Source: Pseudomonadota bacterium
GTDB lineage: Bacteria > Pseudomonadota > Alphaproteobacteria > Caulobacterales > Caulobacteraceae
Reading direction: 5' to 3'
Assembly: GCA_023434265.1 (NCBI GenBank)
Contig: JAEYTA010000015.1
Location: 1 to 39,361 of the forward strand
DNA length: 39,361 bases
The notes below the pieces were generated by a model that saw only the letters and a list, made by a program, of their open reading frames with translations, searched no databases and was not told the origin of the DNA. The position numbers and the translations under genes were made by a program. Shown here piece by piece: positions 15,704-23,900 of the stretch (positions within the stretch are counted from its first letter, which is position 1; every line of letters starts with the position of its first letter).

Positions 15704-17065
15704 ATGGCCGACGCTGAACCGCTTTCCCGCGAGGACCTGATCGGGGCCATGGCGAAGGGGATCAAGCCCCGCGACCAATGGCGCATCGGCGCGGAGCACG
15801 AGAAATTCGGCTTCGACAAGTCGACCCTGCGCCGCCCGGCCTACGACGGCGACGGTGGCATCAGGGCGATGCTGGAAGGCTTGCAACGGTTCGGCTGGGC
15901 GCCGGTGCTCGAGGGCGATCACGTCATCGCGCTCGAGCGGCCCAACGCCGAAGGCCTGCCGGCCTCGATCAGCCTCGAGCCCGGCGGCCAGTTCGAGCTG
16001 TCGGGCGCGCCGCTGAAGGACATCCACGACATCTGCAACGAGACCGGCCAGCATCTGATGGAGGTCAAGCAGGTTGCCGACCAGCTAGGCCTCGGCTTCC
16101 TCGGCGTCGGCTTCGACCCGCTGTGGCGGCGCGAGGACGTGCCGGTCATGCCCAAGGGCCGCTACGACATCATGCGCGCCTACATGCCGAAGAAGGGCTC
16201 GCTCGGCCTCGACATGATGCTGCGCACCTGCACCATCCAGGCCAACCTCGACTTCGACAGCGAGGCGGACATGGTGCTGAAATTCCGCACCTCGCTGGCG
16301 CTGCAGCCGATCGCCACCGCCCTGTTCGCCAACAGCCCGTTCACGGAAGGCAAGCCGAACGGATTCCTGACTGCGCGCGCCAACGTCTGGACCGACACCG
16401 ATCCGGACCGCACCGGCATGCTGGACTTCGTCTTCGCGGACGGCTTCGGCTTCGAGCGCTACGCGGACTACGCGCTCGACACGCCGATGTATTTCGTCAA
16501 GCGCGGCGAGCGCTACATCGACGCTTCAGGGCAATCGTTCCGCGACTTCCTCGACGGGCGATTGCCTGCCCTGCCCGGCGAGCGGCCGACGAAGAAGGAC
16601 TGGGCCGACCATCTGACCACCCTGTTCCCCGAGGTGCGGCTGAAGCAGTACCTGGAGATGCGCGGGGCCGACGGCGGGCCGTGGAGCCGCATCTGCGCCC
16701 TGCCCGCCCTGTGGGCCGGCGTTCTCTACGACGCCCCGTCGCTGGCCGCCGCCTGGGACCTGGTCAAGGACTGGGACATCGCCGACCACGAGCGCCTGCG
16801 CCGCGACGTCACCCGGCTGGGGCTGAAGGCCGAGGTGGCCGGGCGGACTGTGCAGGACGTGGCGAGGGACATGGTGCACATCGCCCGCGAGGGGCTGAAG
16901 AACCGCGCCCGCTTCTCCGGCGGCATGGTCGACGAGCGCGGCTACCTGTCCGAGCTTGAGGACATCGCCGACAGCGGGATCACCCCGGCCGAGCGGCTGC
17001 TGGAGCTGTACCACGGCGACTGGCAGGGCGACGTGGAGCGGGTCTACCGCGACTTCGCCTACTGA
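15704..17065 (+). CDS. gshA: glutamate-cysteine ligase, plant/alphaproteobacterial type
   Basis: ATP-dependent ligase making gamma-glutamylcysteine, the first step of glutathione synthesis; 453 residues, matching the plant/alphaproteobacterial class rather than the E. coli class. Landmarks are WRIGAEHEKFGFD near the N-terminus, SLEPGGQFELSGAPLKDIHD (substrate binding), MPKGRYDIMRAYMPKKGSLG, MLRTCTIQANLDF and the later LKQYLEMRGADGGPW. The gene ends 3 bases before the convergent amidohydrolase gene. Glutathione made here would feed GloB, encoded about 6 kb to the right. ATG 15704 fits the family start. Confidence 0.94.
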   Translation: MADAEPLSREDLIGAMAKGIKPRDQWRIGAEHEKFGFDKSTLRRPAYDGDGGIRAMLEGLQRFGWAPVLEGDHVIALERPNAEGLPASISLEPGGQFELSGAPLKDIHDICNETGQHLMEVKQVADQLGLGFLGVGFDPLWRREDVPVMPKGRYDIMRAYMPKKGSLGLDMMLRTCTIQANLDFDSEADMVLKFRTSLALQPIATALFANSPFTEGKPNGFLTARANVWTDTDPDRTGMLDFVFADGFGFERYADYALDTPMYFVKRGERYIDASGQSFRDFLDGRLPALPGERPTKKDWADHLTTLFPEVRLKQYLEMRGADGGPWSRICALPALWAGVLYDAPSLAAAWDLVKDWDIADHERLRRDVTRLGLKAEVAGRTVQDVARDMVHIAREGLKNRARFSGGMVDERGYLSELEDIADSGITPAERLLELYHGDWQGDVERVYRDFAY

Positions 17066-17068
17066 GGT

Positions 17069-18088
17069 TCAGAAGCCGGACAGGAAGCCTTCGACGTTGT
17101 CGGCGAGGGCGTCGACGGCGTAGCCGCCTTCCATGACGATCAGGGTCGGCCGGGCGAGCGCCGCGATCCGCTCCGCCATGACCGGGTAGTCGCCGGTGGC
17201 GATGCGGAAGTGGGAGATCGGGTCGCCCTCGAAGGTGTCGGCGCCGAAGGAGACGACCAGCAGCGACGGGTCGAAGCGAGCGATCGCCTCCAGCGCCCGG
17301 TCGAGCGCGGCGGCGTAGGCGTCGAAGGCGGCGCCGCGCGGCAGGGGCAGGTTGAGGGTGGCCCCCTCGCCCTCACCGAAACCGCGCTCGTCGGCGTGAC
17401 CCCAGAAGAACGGATAGTCGCTGGCCGGATCGGCGTGGATCGAGGCGAAGAAGACCGACCCGTCCGCGACGAAGATGTCCTGGGTCCCGTTGCCGTGGTG
17501 GTAGTCGACATCGAGGATCGCCACGCGGAGATGACCAGCGTCACGGGCCGCGCGGACCGCGACAGCCGTGTTGTTCAGGTAGCAGTAGCCGCCCAGGTAG
17601 TCGGCCCCGGCGTGATGGCCGGGCGGGCGGCAGAGGGCGAAGCTGGTCCGCTCGCCTCCGTCCAAGAGGGGCTCAAGCGCCGTCAGCGCGCTTTGCGCGG
17701 CCCAGTAGGCGGCCTCCCAGGTTCCGGCCGTGATCGGGGTACAGGCGTCGTATGAGAAGTGCCCGAGGCGGGCGTCGATGCGGTCGAGGTCGAGCGGGCG
17801 GCGGCCGACCACGGGCCAGGCGTAGCCGACAGCGTCGCCCGGCCGGCCCGCCGCGCGCCAGTCGGCGTGGGCGCGCTGCAGGAAGTCCACGTACTGGGGT
17901 GTGTGGACCCGCAGGATCGGCTCAAGGCCGAAGTCGCGCGCCGGATCGCAGTCGCCGAGGCGCTCTGCGATGTTGCCGGCCCGGGCCGGCAGGTCGGCGT
18001 GCGGCGCCCAGCCCCCGTTATGGAACTCCTGCGCCGGGGCGTGGGCCAGCTGGCGGGGGTCGAAGACCCGGAACATCGACGCCGCCAT
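17069..18088 (-). CDS. histone deacetylase superfamily / acetylpolyamine amidohydrolase-like
   Basis: Zinc hydrolase of 339 residues that removes acetyl groups from amines. Visible motifs are the active-site histidine pair in RPPGHHAGADYLGGYCYLNN, the zinc-binding AILDVDYHHGNGTQDIF, and the second zinc aspartate in VVSFGADTFEGDPISHFRI. The last motif and overall length fit acetylpolyamine amidohydrolases better than lysine deacetylases; substrate is inferred. ATG 18088 is preferred over the longer frame start because GGAGGAGG lies about 7 bases upstream. Convergent with gshA, with a 3-base gap. Confidence 0.92.
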   Translation of the reverse strand: MAASMFRVFDPRQLAHAPAQEFHNGGWAPHADLPARAGNIAERLGDCDPARDFGLEPILRVHTPQYVDFLQRAHADWRAAGRPGDAVGYAWPVVGRRPLDLDRIDARLGHFSYDACTPITAGTWEAAYWAAQSALTALEPLLDGGERTSFALCRPPGHHAGADYLGGYCYLNNTAVAVRAARDAGHLRVAILDVDYHHGNGTQDIFVADGSVFFASIHADPASDYPFFWGHADERGFGEGEGATLNLPLPRGAAFDAYAAALDRALEAIARFDPSLLVVSFGADTFEGDPISHFRIATGDYPVMAERIAALARPTLIVMEGGYAVDALADNVEGFLSGF

Positions 18089-18157
18089 GGATGCCTCCTC
18101 CTCCGCCGGCGGACGCCGACGAAGGAGGGCTATCACGGTCAGCGACCGATGCGGAAC

Positions 18158-18448
18158 TCAGGCCGCGGCGGTGTTGCACCGGGCCAGTTCGGCCTCGGTC
18201 AGCGCGAGTCCGTCGCGCGAGTACGCCGAGACGGCCCCGAAGCGGGCGACGAAGCGGCGGCATTCGCGCATCAGCGGCTGGGAGGCTCCGCCGCCCCGGC
18301 CGACGCACTGGCCGGCGGGGTCGCAGGACCAGTTGCGGCCGTCGAAGGTGACGTGGACCTCGCGCGGCTCGACGAGGGTGGCGGCGGCGCCGGCGGCGAG
18401 AGGCTGGGCGGCGAGCAGGACGCCGGCGATCAGGGATGTGAGAAGCAT
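18158..18448 (-). CDS. small secreted cysteine-containing protein (CC_3452-like family)
   Basis: Exported protein of 96 residues. ATG 18448 has GGAGGAAG about 5 bases upstream and begins a signal peptide (MLLTSLIAGVLLAAQPLAAG, cleavage near GAAA). The mature part has a beta-rich start (REVHVTFDGRNWSCD), then CVGRGGGASQPL, and a C-terminal helix with two further cysteines (RECRRFVARFGAVSAY, ARCNTAAA). The four cysteines could form two disulfides. The pattern resembles a small Caulobacteraceae family (CC_3452-like) of unknown function; this is recognition from memory. It diverges from the tetR gene across a region with three operator-like dyads and is a natural candidate for control by that regulator. 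Confidence 0.8.
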   Translation of the reverse strand: MLLTSLIAGVLLAAQPLAAGAAATLVEPREVHVTFDGRNWSCDPAGQCVGRGGGASQPLMRECRRFVARFGAVSAYSRDGLALTEAELARCNTAAA

Positions 18449-18496
18449 GGCGCTTCCTCCGGGAAGGGGTGGTCGGGACGGCCGGCACGGTGTAGA

Positions 18497-18514
18497 AGTG
18501 ACCGGTCGTGCACC
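18497..18514. promoter_or_regulatory. degenerate TetR-type dyad, site 1
   Basis: The left half AGTGACCG is identical to site 2. The right half (CGTGCACC) matches the expected CGGTCACT at 5 of 8 positions. It starts 22 bases before site 2. Confidence 0.4.
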
Positions 18515-18518
18515 AACC

Positions 18519-18536
18519 AGTGACCGCTCGGTCACT
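18519..18536. promoter_or_regulatory. TetR-type operator, site 2
   Basis: AGTGACCG-CT-CGGTCACT, a perfect 8-bp inverted repeat with a 2-base centre, in the middle of the 134-base region between the divergent secreted-protein and tetR starts. TGACCG/CGGTCA half-sites are common for TetR-family repressors. Confidence 0.7.
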
Positions 18537-18550
18537 TCGAGTCAACAGAA

Positions 18551-18570
18551 AAGTGTCCGTTCGGACACTT
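18551..18570. promoter_or_regulatory. TetR-type operator, site 3
   Basis: AAGTGTCCGTTCGGACACTT is a perfect 9-bp inverted repeat with a TT centre, ending 12 bases before the tetR start codon. It has the same architecture as site 2 with one symmetric change (A to T in each arm), and starts 33 bases after site 2 when aligned. Binding here should block tetR expression. Confidence 0.7.
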
Positions 18571-18582
18571 CGGAGTCCGGAA

Positions 18583-19158
18583 ATGACCACCAAGGGCGAA
18601 GCGACCCGCGCGCGCCTCATCGACGAAGCCTTGAGCCAGGTGACCGTCCGCGGTCTGGCGGCGGTCAGCCTGTCGGACGTGGCCGAGGCGGCCGGACTGT
18701 CGAAGAGTTCCGTCCTGAAGCATTTCCAGTCCAAGGAGGCGCTGCAGGCCGAGGTCCTGGACGCCATGATCGCACGCTTCAAGGCGGCGGTGTGGGATCC
18801 GGCCGAGCCCCTGGCGCCTGGCCGGGAGCGGCTGGACCGCATCTTCCAGGGCGAGCTGGACTGGACCGACGGCGAGGAGCTGTCCGGCGGCTGCCCGATC
18901 AAGGCGGCGACCATCGAACTGGACGACCAGCCGGGCCCGCTTCGCGACACCCTGAAGGCCAACCAGGTGCGCTGGGGCAAGACGCTGAAGCGCGAGTTCC
19001 GCGCCCTCTTCCCCGACGCCGACGAGGCGGCCATCGAGGTGAAGCTGTTCCAGTTCAAGGGCTTGGTACTGGCCTACGGCCACTCCCGCCGCCTGCTGGA
19101 CGACGAAGCCGCCCGGGCCCAAGCGACGGCGGCGTACCGGGCGCTCGTCGCTGCTTGA
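18583..19158 (+). CDS. TetR family transcriptional regulator
   Basis: Repressor of 191 residues. The N-terminal helix-turn-helix is AAVSLSDVAEAAGLSKSSVL followed by KHFQSKEALQAEVLDAMI, the standard TetR core helix. The C-terminal ligand domain contains LSGGCPIKAATIELDDQPGP, a segment typical of TetR_C group regulators. ATG 18583 is preferred over the frame start at 18508 because the longer version would translate through operator sites 2 and 3. Likely autoregulated, and likely to regulate the divergent secreted-protein gene. The VOC gene is 45 bases downstream and might be co-transcribed. Confidence 0.92.
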   Translation: MTTKGEATRARLIDEALSQVTVRGLAAVSLSDVAEAAGLSKSSVLKHFQSKEALQAEVLDAMIARFKAAVWDPAEPLAPGRERLDRIFQGELDWTDGEELSGGCPIKAATIELDDQPGPLRDTLKANQVRWGKTLKREFRALFPDADEAAIEVKLFQFKGLVLAYGHSRRLLDDEAARAQATAAYRALVAA

Positions 19159-19203
19159 TCGCGCCCGCCTGCGGGAGGACAGTCGGATTTCCCGGAGGCG
19201 TCC

Positions 19204-19569
19204 ATGCCGACCAACGTCACCCCGATGATCCACGTCCCCGACGTGGAGGCGACGGCCGCCTGGTACGCCCGGCTGGGCTTCGCCGCCGAAACCGTCTCGG
19301 ACGGGGAGCAGATGGTCTGGGCGAAGCTGACCCTCGGCGACCAGGCCGTAATGCTGAACTGCGGCGGCCGCGCCCCGGAGCATGATCGCCGCGATGTCGA
19401 CCTGTACGTCGGCGTCGACGACGTGGACGCCTGGCGCGCCCGGCTGCCGGGCGACGTGGAGGTGATCCAGGATCTCTACGTCGCCTATCACGGCATGCGC
19501 GAGTTCATAGTGCGCGACCTGAACGGCTTCTGGGTCACCTTCGGCCAGTGGGTCGGCGTTCCCGACTGA
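19204..19569 (+). CDS. VOC/glyoxalase-bleomycin resistance family protein
   Basis: Small metalloenzyme-fold protein of 121 residues with two beta-alpha-beta-beta-beta modules. Visible are MIHVPDVEATAAWYARLGF at the start of the first module, MVWAKLTLGDQAVMLN, and the second module VDLYVGVDDVDAWRARL ending in MREFIVRDLNGFWVTFGQW. The last motif, with a Glu-containing strand, is typical of VOC dioxygenases and resistance proteins. Function is not predictable. CGGAGG lies just before ATG 19204. Located between tetR and the DUF72 gene. Confidence 0.85.
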   Translation: MPTNVTPMIHVPDVEATAAWYARLGFAAETVSDGEQMVWAKLTLGDQAVMLNCGGRAPEHDRRDVDLYVGVDDVDAWRARLPGDVEVIQDLYVAYHGMREFIVRDLNGFWVTFGQWVGVPD

Positions 19570-19624
19570 CCGCTTGCCGCGTCACCGTCGCCGCCCTACC
19601 TGCGTAGCGACGGGGAGGACCTTC

Positions 19625-20377
19625 ATGAGCGGCAGGATCTACACCGGCGTCGGCGGCTGGACCTACGAGCCCTGGCGCGGGGTCTTCTACCCGGAGAAGC
19701 TGAGCCAGAAGCGCGAGCTGGAGTACGCCAGCCGGCAGCTGACCTCGATCGAGATCAACGGCACCTACTACTCCACCTTCAAGCCCGACAGCTGGATGAA
19801 GTGGCGCGACGAGACGCCGGACGACTTCGTCTTCTCGGTCAAGGCCAGCCGCTACTGCACCAACCGCAAGGTGCTGTCGGACATGGGCGAGTCGCTGGGG
19901 CGGTTCCTCGACCAGGGGCTGACAGCGCTCGGCGACAAGCTGGGGCCGATCAACTGGCAGTTCATGGCCACCAAGAAATTCGATCCGGTCGACTTCGAGG
20001 GCTTCCTGAAGCTGCTGCCCAAAGAGAAGGACGGCCGGCGCCTCCGCCACGCGCTGGAGGTGCGCAGCGCGACCTTCGACACCCCGGCCTTCTACGACCT
20101 GGCGGCGAAGTACGGCGCGGCCATCGTCTACGCCGAGGACGACGAGGCCCCGGAGTGGCCCCGCATCGACCAGCCGACCGCGGACTTCACCTACGCGCGC
20201 CTGATGTCGAGCCGGGAGGACGAGCCGACCGGCATGACCTCGGCCGAGCTGGACGAGATCGCCGCGCGGGCGCGGGGCTGGGCGGAGCGTGGCGACGTGT
20301 TCGCCTACTTCATCTCCGGTGCGAAGGTGCGGAACCCGGCCGCCGCCATGGCGCTGATCGACAAGCTGAAAGTCTGA
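19625..20377 (+). CDS. DUF72 family protein
   Basis: Protein of 250 residues with the TIM-barrel-like DUF72 domain (YecE family). Signature segments are YTGVGGWTYEPWRGVFYPE at the N-terminus, LTSIEINGTYYSTFKPDSW, DDFVFSVKASRYCTN, and LRHALEVRSATFDTPAFYDL near the middle. GGGGAGGA lies about 5 bases before ATG 19625. Biochemical role unknown. The alcohol dehydrogenase gene starts 5 bases downstream, so the two are co-transcribed. Confidence 0.92.
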   Translation: MSGRIYTGVGGWTYEPWRGVFYPEKLSQKRELEYASRQLTSIEINGTYYSTFKPDSWMKWRDETPDDFVFSVKASRYCTNRKVLSDMGESLGRFLDQGLTALGDKLGPINWQFMATKKFDPVDFEGFLKLLPKEKDGRRLRHALEVRSATFDTPAFYDLAAKYGAAIVYAEDDEAPEWPRIDQPTADFTYARLMSSREDEPTGMTSAELDEIAARARGWAERGDVFAYFISGAKVRNPAAAMALIDKLKV

Positions 20378-20382
20378 ACCCG

Positions 20383-21453
20383 ATGCCCATCGCCACCCGC
20401 GCCTTCGCGGCGACCGCGGCTGACGCGCCGCTGAGCCCGTACCGCTTCGACCGCCGCGATCCGGGGCCCGGCGACGTCGCCATCGAGATCAAATACTGCG
20501 GCGTCTGCCACTCGGATCTGCATGTCGCGAAGAACGACCTCGGCGGAACCCGCTACCCGATCGTCCCGGGCCACGAGATCGCCGGCGTGGTGACCGCGGT
20601 CGGCGCGGAGGTTTCCCGCTTCAAGGTCGGCGACCGGGTCGGCGTCGGCTGCATGGTCGACAGCTGCCGCACCTGCGCCGCCTGCAAGGCCGGCGAGGAG
20701 CAGTACTGCGAGCCGGGCATGACCCAGACCTACGGTTCGCGCGACCCCAAGGGCGCCGAGGTCGGCCAGACGATCACCCAGGGCGGCTATTCCGACCGGA
20801 TCGTCGTCGACCAGGACTTCGTCCTGCGCATCCCCGACGCCCTGCCGCTCGACGCCGCGGCGCCGCTGTTGTGCGCCGGGGTGACGACCTGGAGCCCGCT
20901 ACGCCACTGGAAGGTCGGCCCGGGGTCGAAGGTGGCGGTGATCGGCCTGGGCGGCCTCGGCCACATGGCGGTCAAGCTGGCGGCCGCGCTGGGCGCCGAG
21001 GTGACGGTGCTGTCGACCTCGGACCGCAAGAAGGCCGACGCCGAGCGGATGGGGGCGAAGCACTTCCTGATCAACTCGGACGCGGAGGCGATGAAGGCGG
21101 CCGCCGAGAAGTTCGACCTGATCATCAACACCGTCTCGGCGACGCACGAGATCGCCAGCCACATCGGCCTGCTGGCGCGCGACGGGACCATGGTCATGCT
21201 GGGCCTGACCACCGAGGGCCTGCCGGTCCACGCCATGCCCCTGCTGTGGCGCCGCCGCAGCGTGGCGGGCAGCCTGATCGGCGGCATCCGCGAAACCCAG
21301 GAGATGCTCGATTTCTGCGCCCGGCACGGCATCGCCTGCGACATCGAGCTGATCGCGCCCGCGCAGATCAACGAGGCCTACGCCCGGATGGAGAGGTCCG
21401 ACGTGCGCTACCGCTTCGTGATCGACATGGGCCGGTTCGACAAAGCCACGTAA
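20383..21453 (+). CDS. zinc-dependent NAD(P)+ alcohol dehydrogenase, YahK/CAD-like
   Basis: Medium-chain dehydrogenase of 356 residues that interconverts aldehydes and alcohols. Catalytic zinc ligands appear in KYCGVCHSDLH and PGHEIAG. The structural zinc site is the four-cysteine loop CRTCAACKAGEEQYC. The Rossmann motif is VIGLGGLGHMAVKLAAALGA. The C-terminal segment LWRRRSVAGSLIGGIRETQE is typical of the cinnamyl alcohol dehydrogenase/YahK group, which reduces a broad range of aldehydes with NADPH. ATG 20383 lies 5 bases after the DUF72 stop. Confidence 0.94.
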   Translation: MPIATRAFAATAADAPLSPYRFDRRDPGPGDVAIEIKYCGVCHSDLHVAKNDLGGTRYPIVPGHEIAGVVTAVGAEVSRFKVGDRVGVGCMVDSCRTCAACKAGEEQYCEPGMTQTYGSRDPKGAEVGQTITQGGYSDRIVVDQDFVLRIPDALPLDAAAPLLCAGVTTWSPLRHWKVGPGSKVAVIGLGGLGHMAVKLAAALGAEVTVLSTSDRKKADAERMGAKHFLINSDAEAMKAAAEKFDLIINTVSATHEIASHIGLLARDGTMVMLGLTTEGLPVHAMPLLWRRRSVAGSLIGGIRETQEMLDFCARHGIACDIELIAPAQINEAYARMERSDVRYRFVIDMGRFDKAT

Positions 21454-21540
21454 CGACGCTTTTCGCGCAACCTCCGGCCGGTTAAAGCGTAACCGTAGGC
21501 GGCTGCGCGGGGACGCGGCCCAAGGGACAGGACTACGCAC

Positions 21541-22266
21541 ATGGCTCGCGTCGCACTCGTGACCGGCGGCACCCGCGGCATCGGCAAGGCCATCGTCCAG
21601 CGGCTCAAGGAGGACGGCATGGCCGTCGCCGCCGGCTATTCCGGCAACGAGGCGGCCGCGCGCGCCACCGCCGAGGAACTCGGCGTCATGGTGGTGAAGG
21701 GCAACGTCGGCTCGTTCGAGGACTGTCAGCGCGCCGTGGCCGAGGTCGAGGGCGCGCTGGGTCCGATCGACACCCTGGTCAACAACGCCGGCATCACCCG
21801 CGACGGCTTCTTCCACAAGATGACCGCCGACCAGTGGTCCGACGTCATCCGGGTCAACATGGACAGCGTCTTCAACATGACCCGCCAGGTGATCGGCGGC
21901 ATGCGCGACCGCGGCTTCGGCCGCATCGTCAACATCAGCTCGATCAATGGCCAGAAGGGCCAGATCGGCCAGACCAACTATTCGGCCGCCAAGGCGGGAA
22001 TGATCGGCTTCACCAAGGCCCTGGCGCTGGAGAACGCGCGCAAGGGAGTAACGGTCAACTGCATCGCGCCGGGCTACATCGACACCGAGATGGTCGGCGC
22101 CATGGACGAAAAGGTTCTGGCCGGGATCATCGCCCAGATCCCGGTGGGAAGGCTCGGAAAAGGCGAGGAAATCGCCGACATGGTGTCCTGGCTGGCCGGC
22201 GAGCGTGCCGGATATGTCACAGGCTGCACCCTGTCGCTGAACGGCGGTCAGTATCTGGTCGGGTGA
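21541..22266 (+). CDS. phaB: acetoacetyl-CoA reductase, PhaB/FabG-like short-chain dehydrogenase
   Basis: NADPH-dependent short-chain dehydrogenase of 241 residues. The cofactor motif is TGGTRGIGKA (residues 8-17), the NNAG motif occurs in LVNNAGITRDGFFHKM, and the catalytic residues lie in NISSINGQKGQIGQTNYSAA with Y147 and K151. The NNAGITRD..F.KM signature and length match PhaB, which makes 3-hydroxybutyryl-CoA for polyhydroxybutyrate; FabG is the alternative. No phaA or phaC is beside it in this window. Preceded by an AGGGACAGGA site. Confidence 0.88.
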   Translation: MARVALVTGGTRGIGKAIVQRLKEDGMAVAAGYSGNEAAARATAEELGVMVVKGNVGSFEDCQRAVAEVEGALGPIDTLVNNAGITRDGFFHKMTADQWSDVIRVNMDSVFNMTRQVIGGMRDRGFGRIVNISSINGQKGQIGQTNYSAAKAGMIGFTKALALENARKGVTVNCIAPGYIDTEMVGAMDEKVLAGIIAQIPVGRLGKGEEIADMVSWLAGERAGYVTGCTLSLNGGQYLVG

Positions 22267-22315
22267 TCCGGGCCCTGCCCAAAATCCGCCGCGCGGCGAT
22301 TCCACCAAGGCGACC

Positions 22316-23137
22316 ATGGAGTTGACGGCGAGGGTCAGGACGGCGCGCATGCCGATGCCGACCGCGATGGCGATCGCCCTCGTGGCCGCGGCCCTGTTCC
22401 TGTCGCTGTCGCTGGCGACCTCCGGCCCGGCCGCGGCCCAGGAACGCGCCAACGCCCAGGCCGAGCAGAGCCGGGCGCTCCGCGACCAGCCGCGCTCCTC
22501 CGGCGCCCTGCCCGCCCCCGGCCGCTACGTTTCCGATACGGGCGAAGCCTTCATCCTTGATCGGTCCGGCAACCGGCCCCTGCTGCGTTTCGACCGGCGC
22601 GACGAGACCTGGGTGCTGCGTCCCAGCCCGGCCCCGCGCGGCGACGTGATCTACCGCAACGACGCCGGCCAGCAGGTGCTGCGGGTAACCCAGGGCGGGG
22701 GCATCACCGTCTACACGCCGCGCGCGCCGGGCGGTTCGCCCGCCTCCTGGGCCGGCCCGGGCGAGAGCCTCGCGCCGCCCCGGCTGGGTCCCGCCCAGAT
22801 GCTGAACCTGATGCTGCGACGCAGCGCCCTGACCAGCCAGGCGGTCGGCCGGACGGTCGAGATCAACGTCGACACCGGCGTGGACTCCGAGGCGCTGGCG
22901 GTCGAGGCGCTCATCCTGTCGACCGACGCGGTGCTGCGCATCGCACGCTCGCCCAGCGGCCGTTCGTCGCTCGGCCAGCTGCGCCGCATCGTCATCGTCG
23001 AAGGCGCAGCGGCGTCGGTGAACTATGCCCGCGGCGAGCTGCGCATCGTCGTGGCCCCGTCGCAGGGCGTGGCCGGCAGGCCCTCCTCGGCGCGGGTGAT
23101 CCGCGCCTTCCTGCCGCAGGAAAACGCTAGCCGCTGA
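22316..23137 (+). CDS. DUF4908 family secreted protein
   Basis: Exported protein of 273 residues. The N-terminus carries a signal peptide (hydrophobic AIALVAAALFLSLSLATS, cleavage near AAAQ). An ATG at 22349 is a possible alternative start just before that hydrophobic run. The mature part starts GRYVSDTGEAFILDRSG and shows a beta-rich pattern, then MLNLMLRRSALTSQAVGRTV and a final strand-rich segment (VNYARGELRIVVAP). I recognise the DUF4908 pattern seen mainly in Caulobacterales; its role is unknown. It overlaps the convergent gloB gene by 11 bases. Confidence 0.85.
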   Translation: MELTARVRTARMPMPTAMAIALVAAALFLSLSLATSGPAAAQERANAQAEQSRALRDQPRSSGALPAPGRYVSDTGEAFILDRSGNRPLLRFDRRDETWVLRPSPAPRGDVIYRNDAGQQVLRVTQGGGITVYTPRAPGGSPASWAGPGESLAPPRLGPAQMLNLMLRRSALTSQAVGRTVEINVDTGVDSEALAVEALILSTDAVLRIARSPSGRSSLGQLRRIVIVEGAAASVNYARGELRIVVAPSQGVAGRPSSARVIRAFLPQENASR

Positions 23138-23855
23138 AGCTGTCCTTGGCGGCCCGCAGCGCTGCGAAGGCGGCCGCGTCCGTCGCGCGCAGGAACGGGT
23201 TGAAGGCCTTCTCCGCCCCGATCGTCGTCGGCACGGTGGGCTCGCCGCGCTCGCGCATGGCGAAGACGCCTGCGGCCCGCGCCTCCATCTCCGCGCGGTC
23301 GTCGATGCTGAGCGCGAAACGGGCGTTCGAGGCGGTGTATTCGTGGGCGCACCAGACGACCGTGTCGTCCGGCCAGCCGGCCAGCGTGCGCAGGCTGGCC
23401 CACATCTGGTCGGGCGTCCCCTCGAACAGCCGGCCGCAGCCCATGACGAACAGCACGTCCCCGACGAAGGCCTGGGCGTCCGTCGACGAGCGATAGACGA
23501 TGTGGCCCAGGGTGTGGCCCGGGGCGTCGGTCACCTCGAACGCCGTCTCGCCGAGACGCGCCACGTCGCCGCCGCGCACGACGCGGTCCAGCGGCGCGGC
23601 GCGGCGCACCTCTTCCGGCCCGACGATTTCGCAGCCGGTGGCGACCTTGAGCGCGGCGTTGCCCTGGGTGTGGTCGGGGTGCCAGTGCGTGTTGAGGATC
23701 AGGTCCAGCCGCCCCCAGCCCGATCTCTCCAGATCGGCCAGGATGGCGTCGGCGTCCGGCGTATCGACGGCGGCGACCGCGCCGGAGGCGGCGTCGCGCA
23801 CAAGGAAGCCGTAGTTGTCGCCGAGGCAGGGGAACAGGCGGACGTCGAGAGCCAT
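23127..23855 (-). CDS. gloB: hydroxyacylglutathione hydrolase (glyoxalase II)
   Basis: Metallo-beta-lactamase-fold thioesterase that hydrolyses S-lactoylglutathione in methylglyoxal detoxification. It has 242 residues from ATG 23855 (MALDVRLFPCLGDNYGFLV); an in-frame ATG at 23864 adds three residues. The dinuclear metal motif is LNTHWHPDHTQGN, followed by DAPGHTLGHIVY, FVGDVLFVMGCGRLFEGTPD and VWCAHEYTASNARFAL. The C-terminus holds the R-x-x-NPF element of glyoxalase II. It depends on glutathione from GshA. Divergent from the methyltransferase gene with only 45 bases between. Confidence 0.95.
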   Translation of the reverse strand: MALDVRLFPCLGDNYGFLVRDAASGAVAAVDTPDADAILADLERSGWGRLDLILNTHWHPDHTQGNAALKVATGCEIVGPEEVRRAAPLDRVVRGGDVARLGETAFEVTDAPGHTLGHIVYRSSTDAQAFVGDVLFVMGCGRLFEGTPDQMWASLRTLAGWPDDTVVWCAHEYTASNARFALSIDDRAEMEARAAGVFAMRERGEPTVPTTIGAEKAFNPFLRATDAAAFAALRAAKDSFSG

Positions 23856-23900
23856 GACAGGCATTGTGGCAGCCGCCCCCGGTCGGGTCTATGCTGGGGC

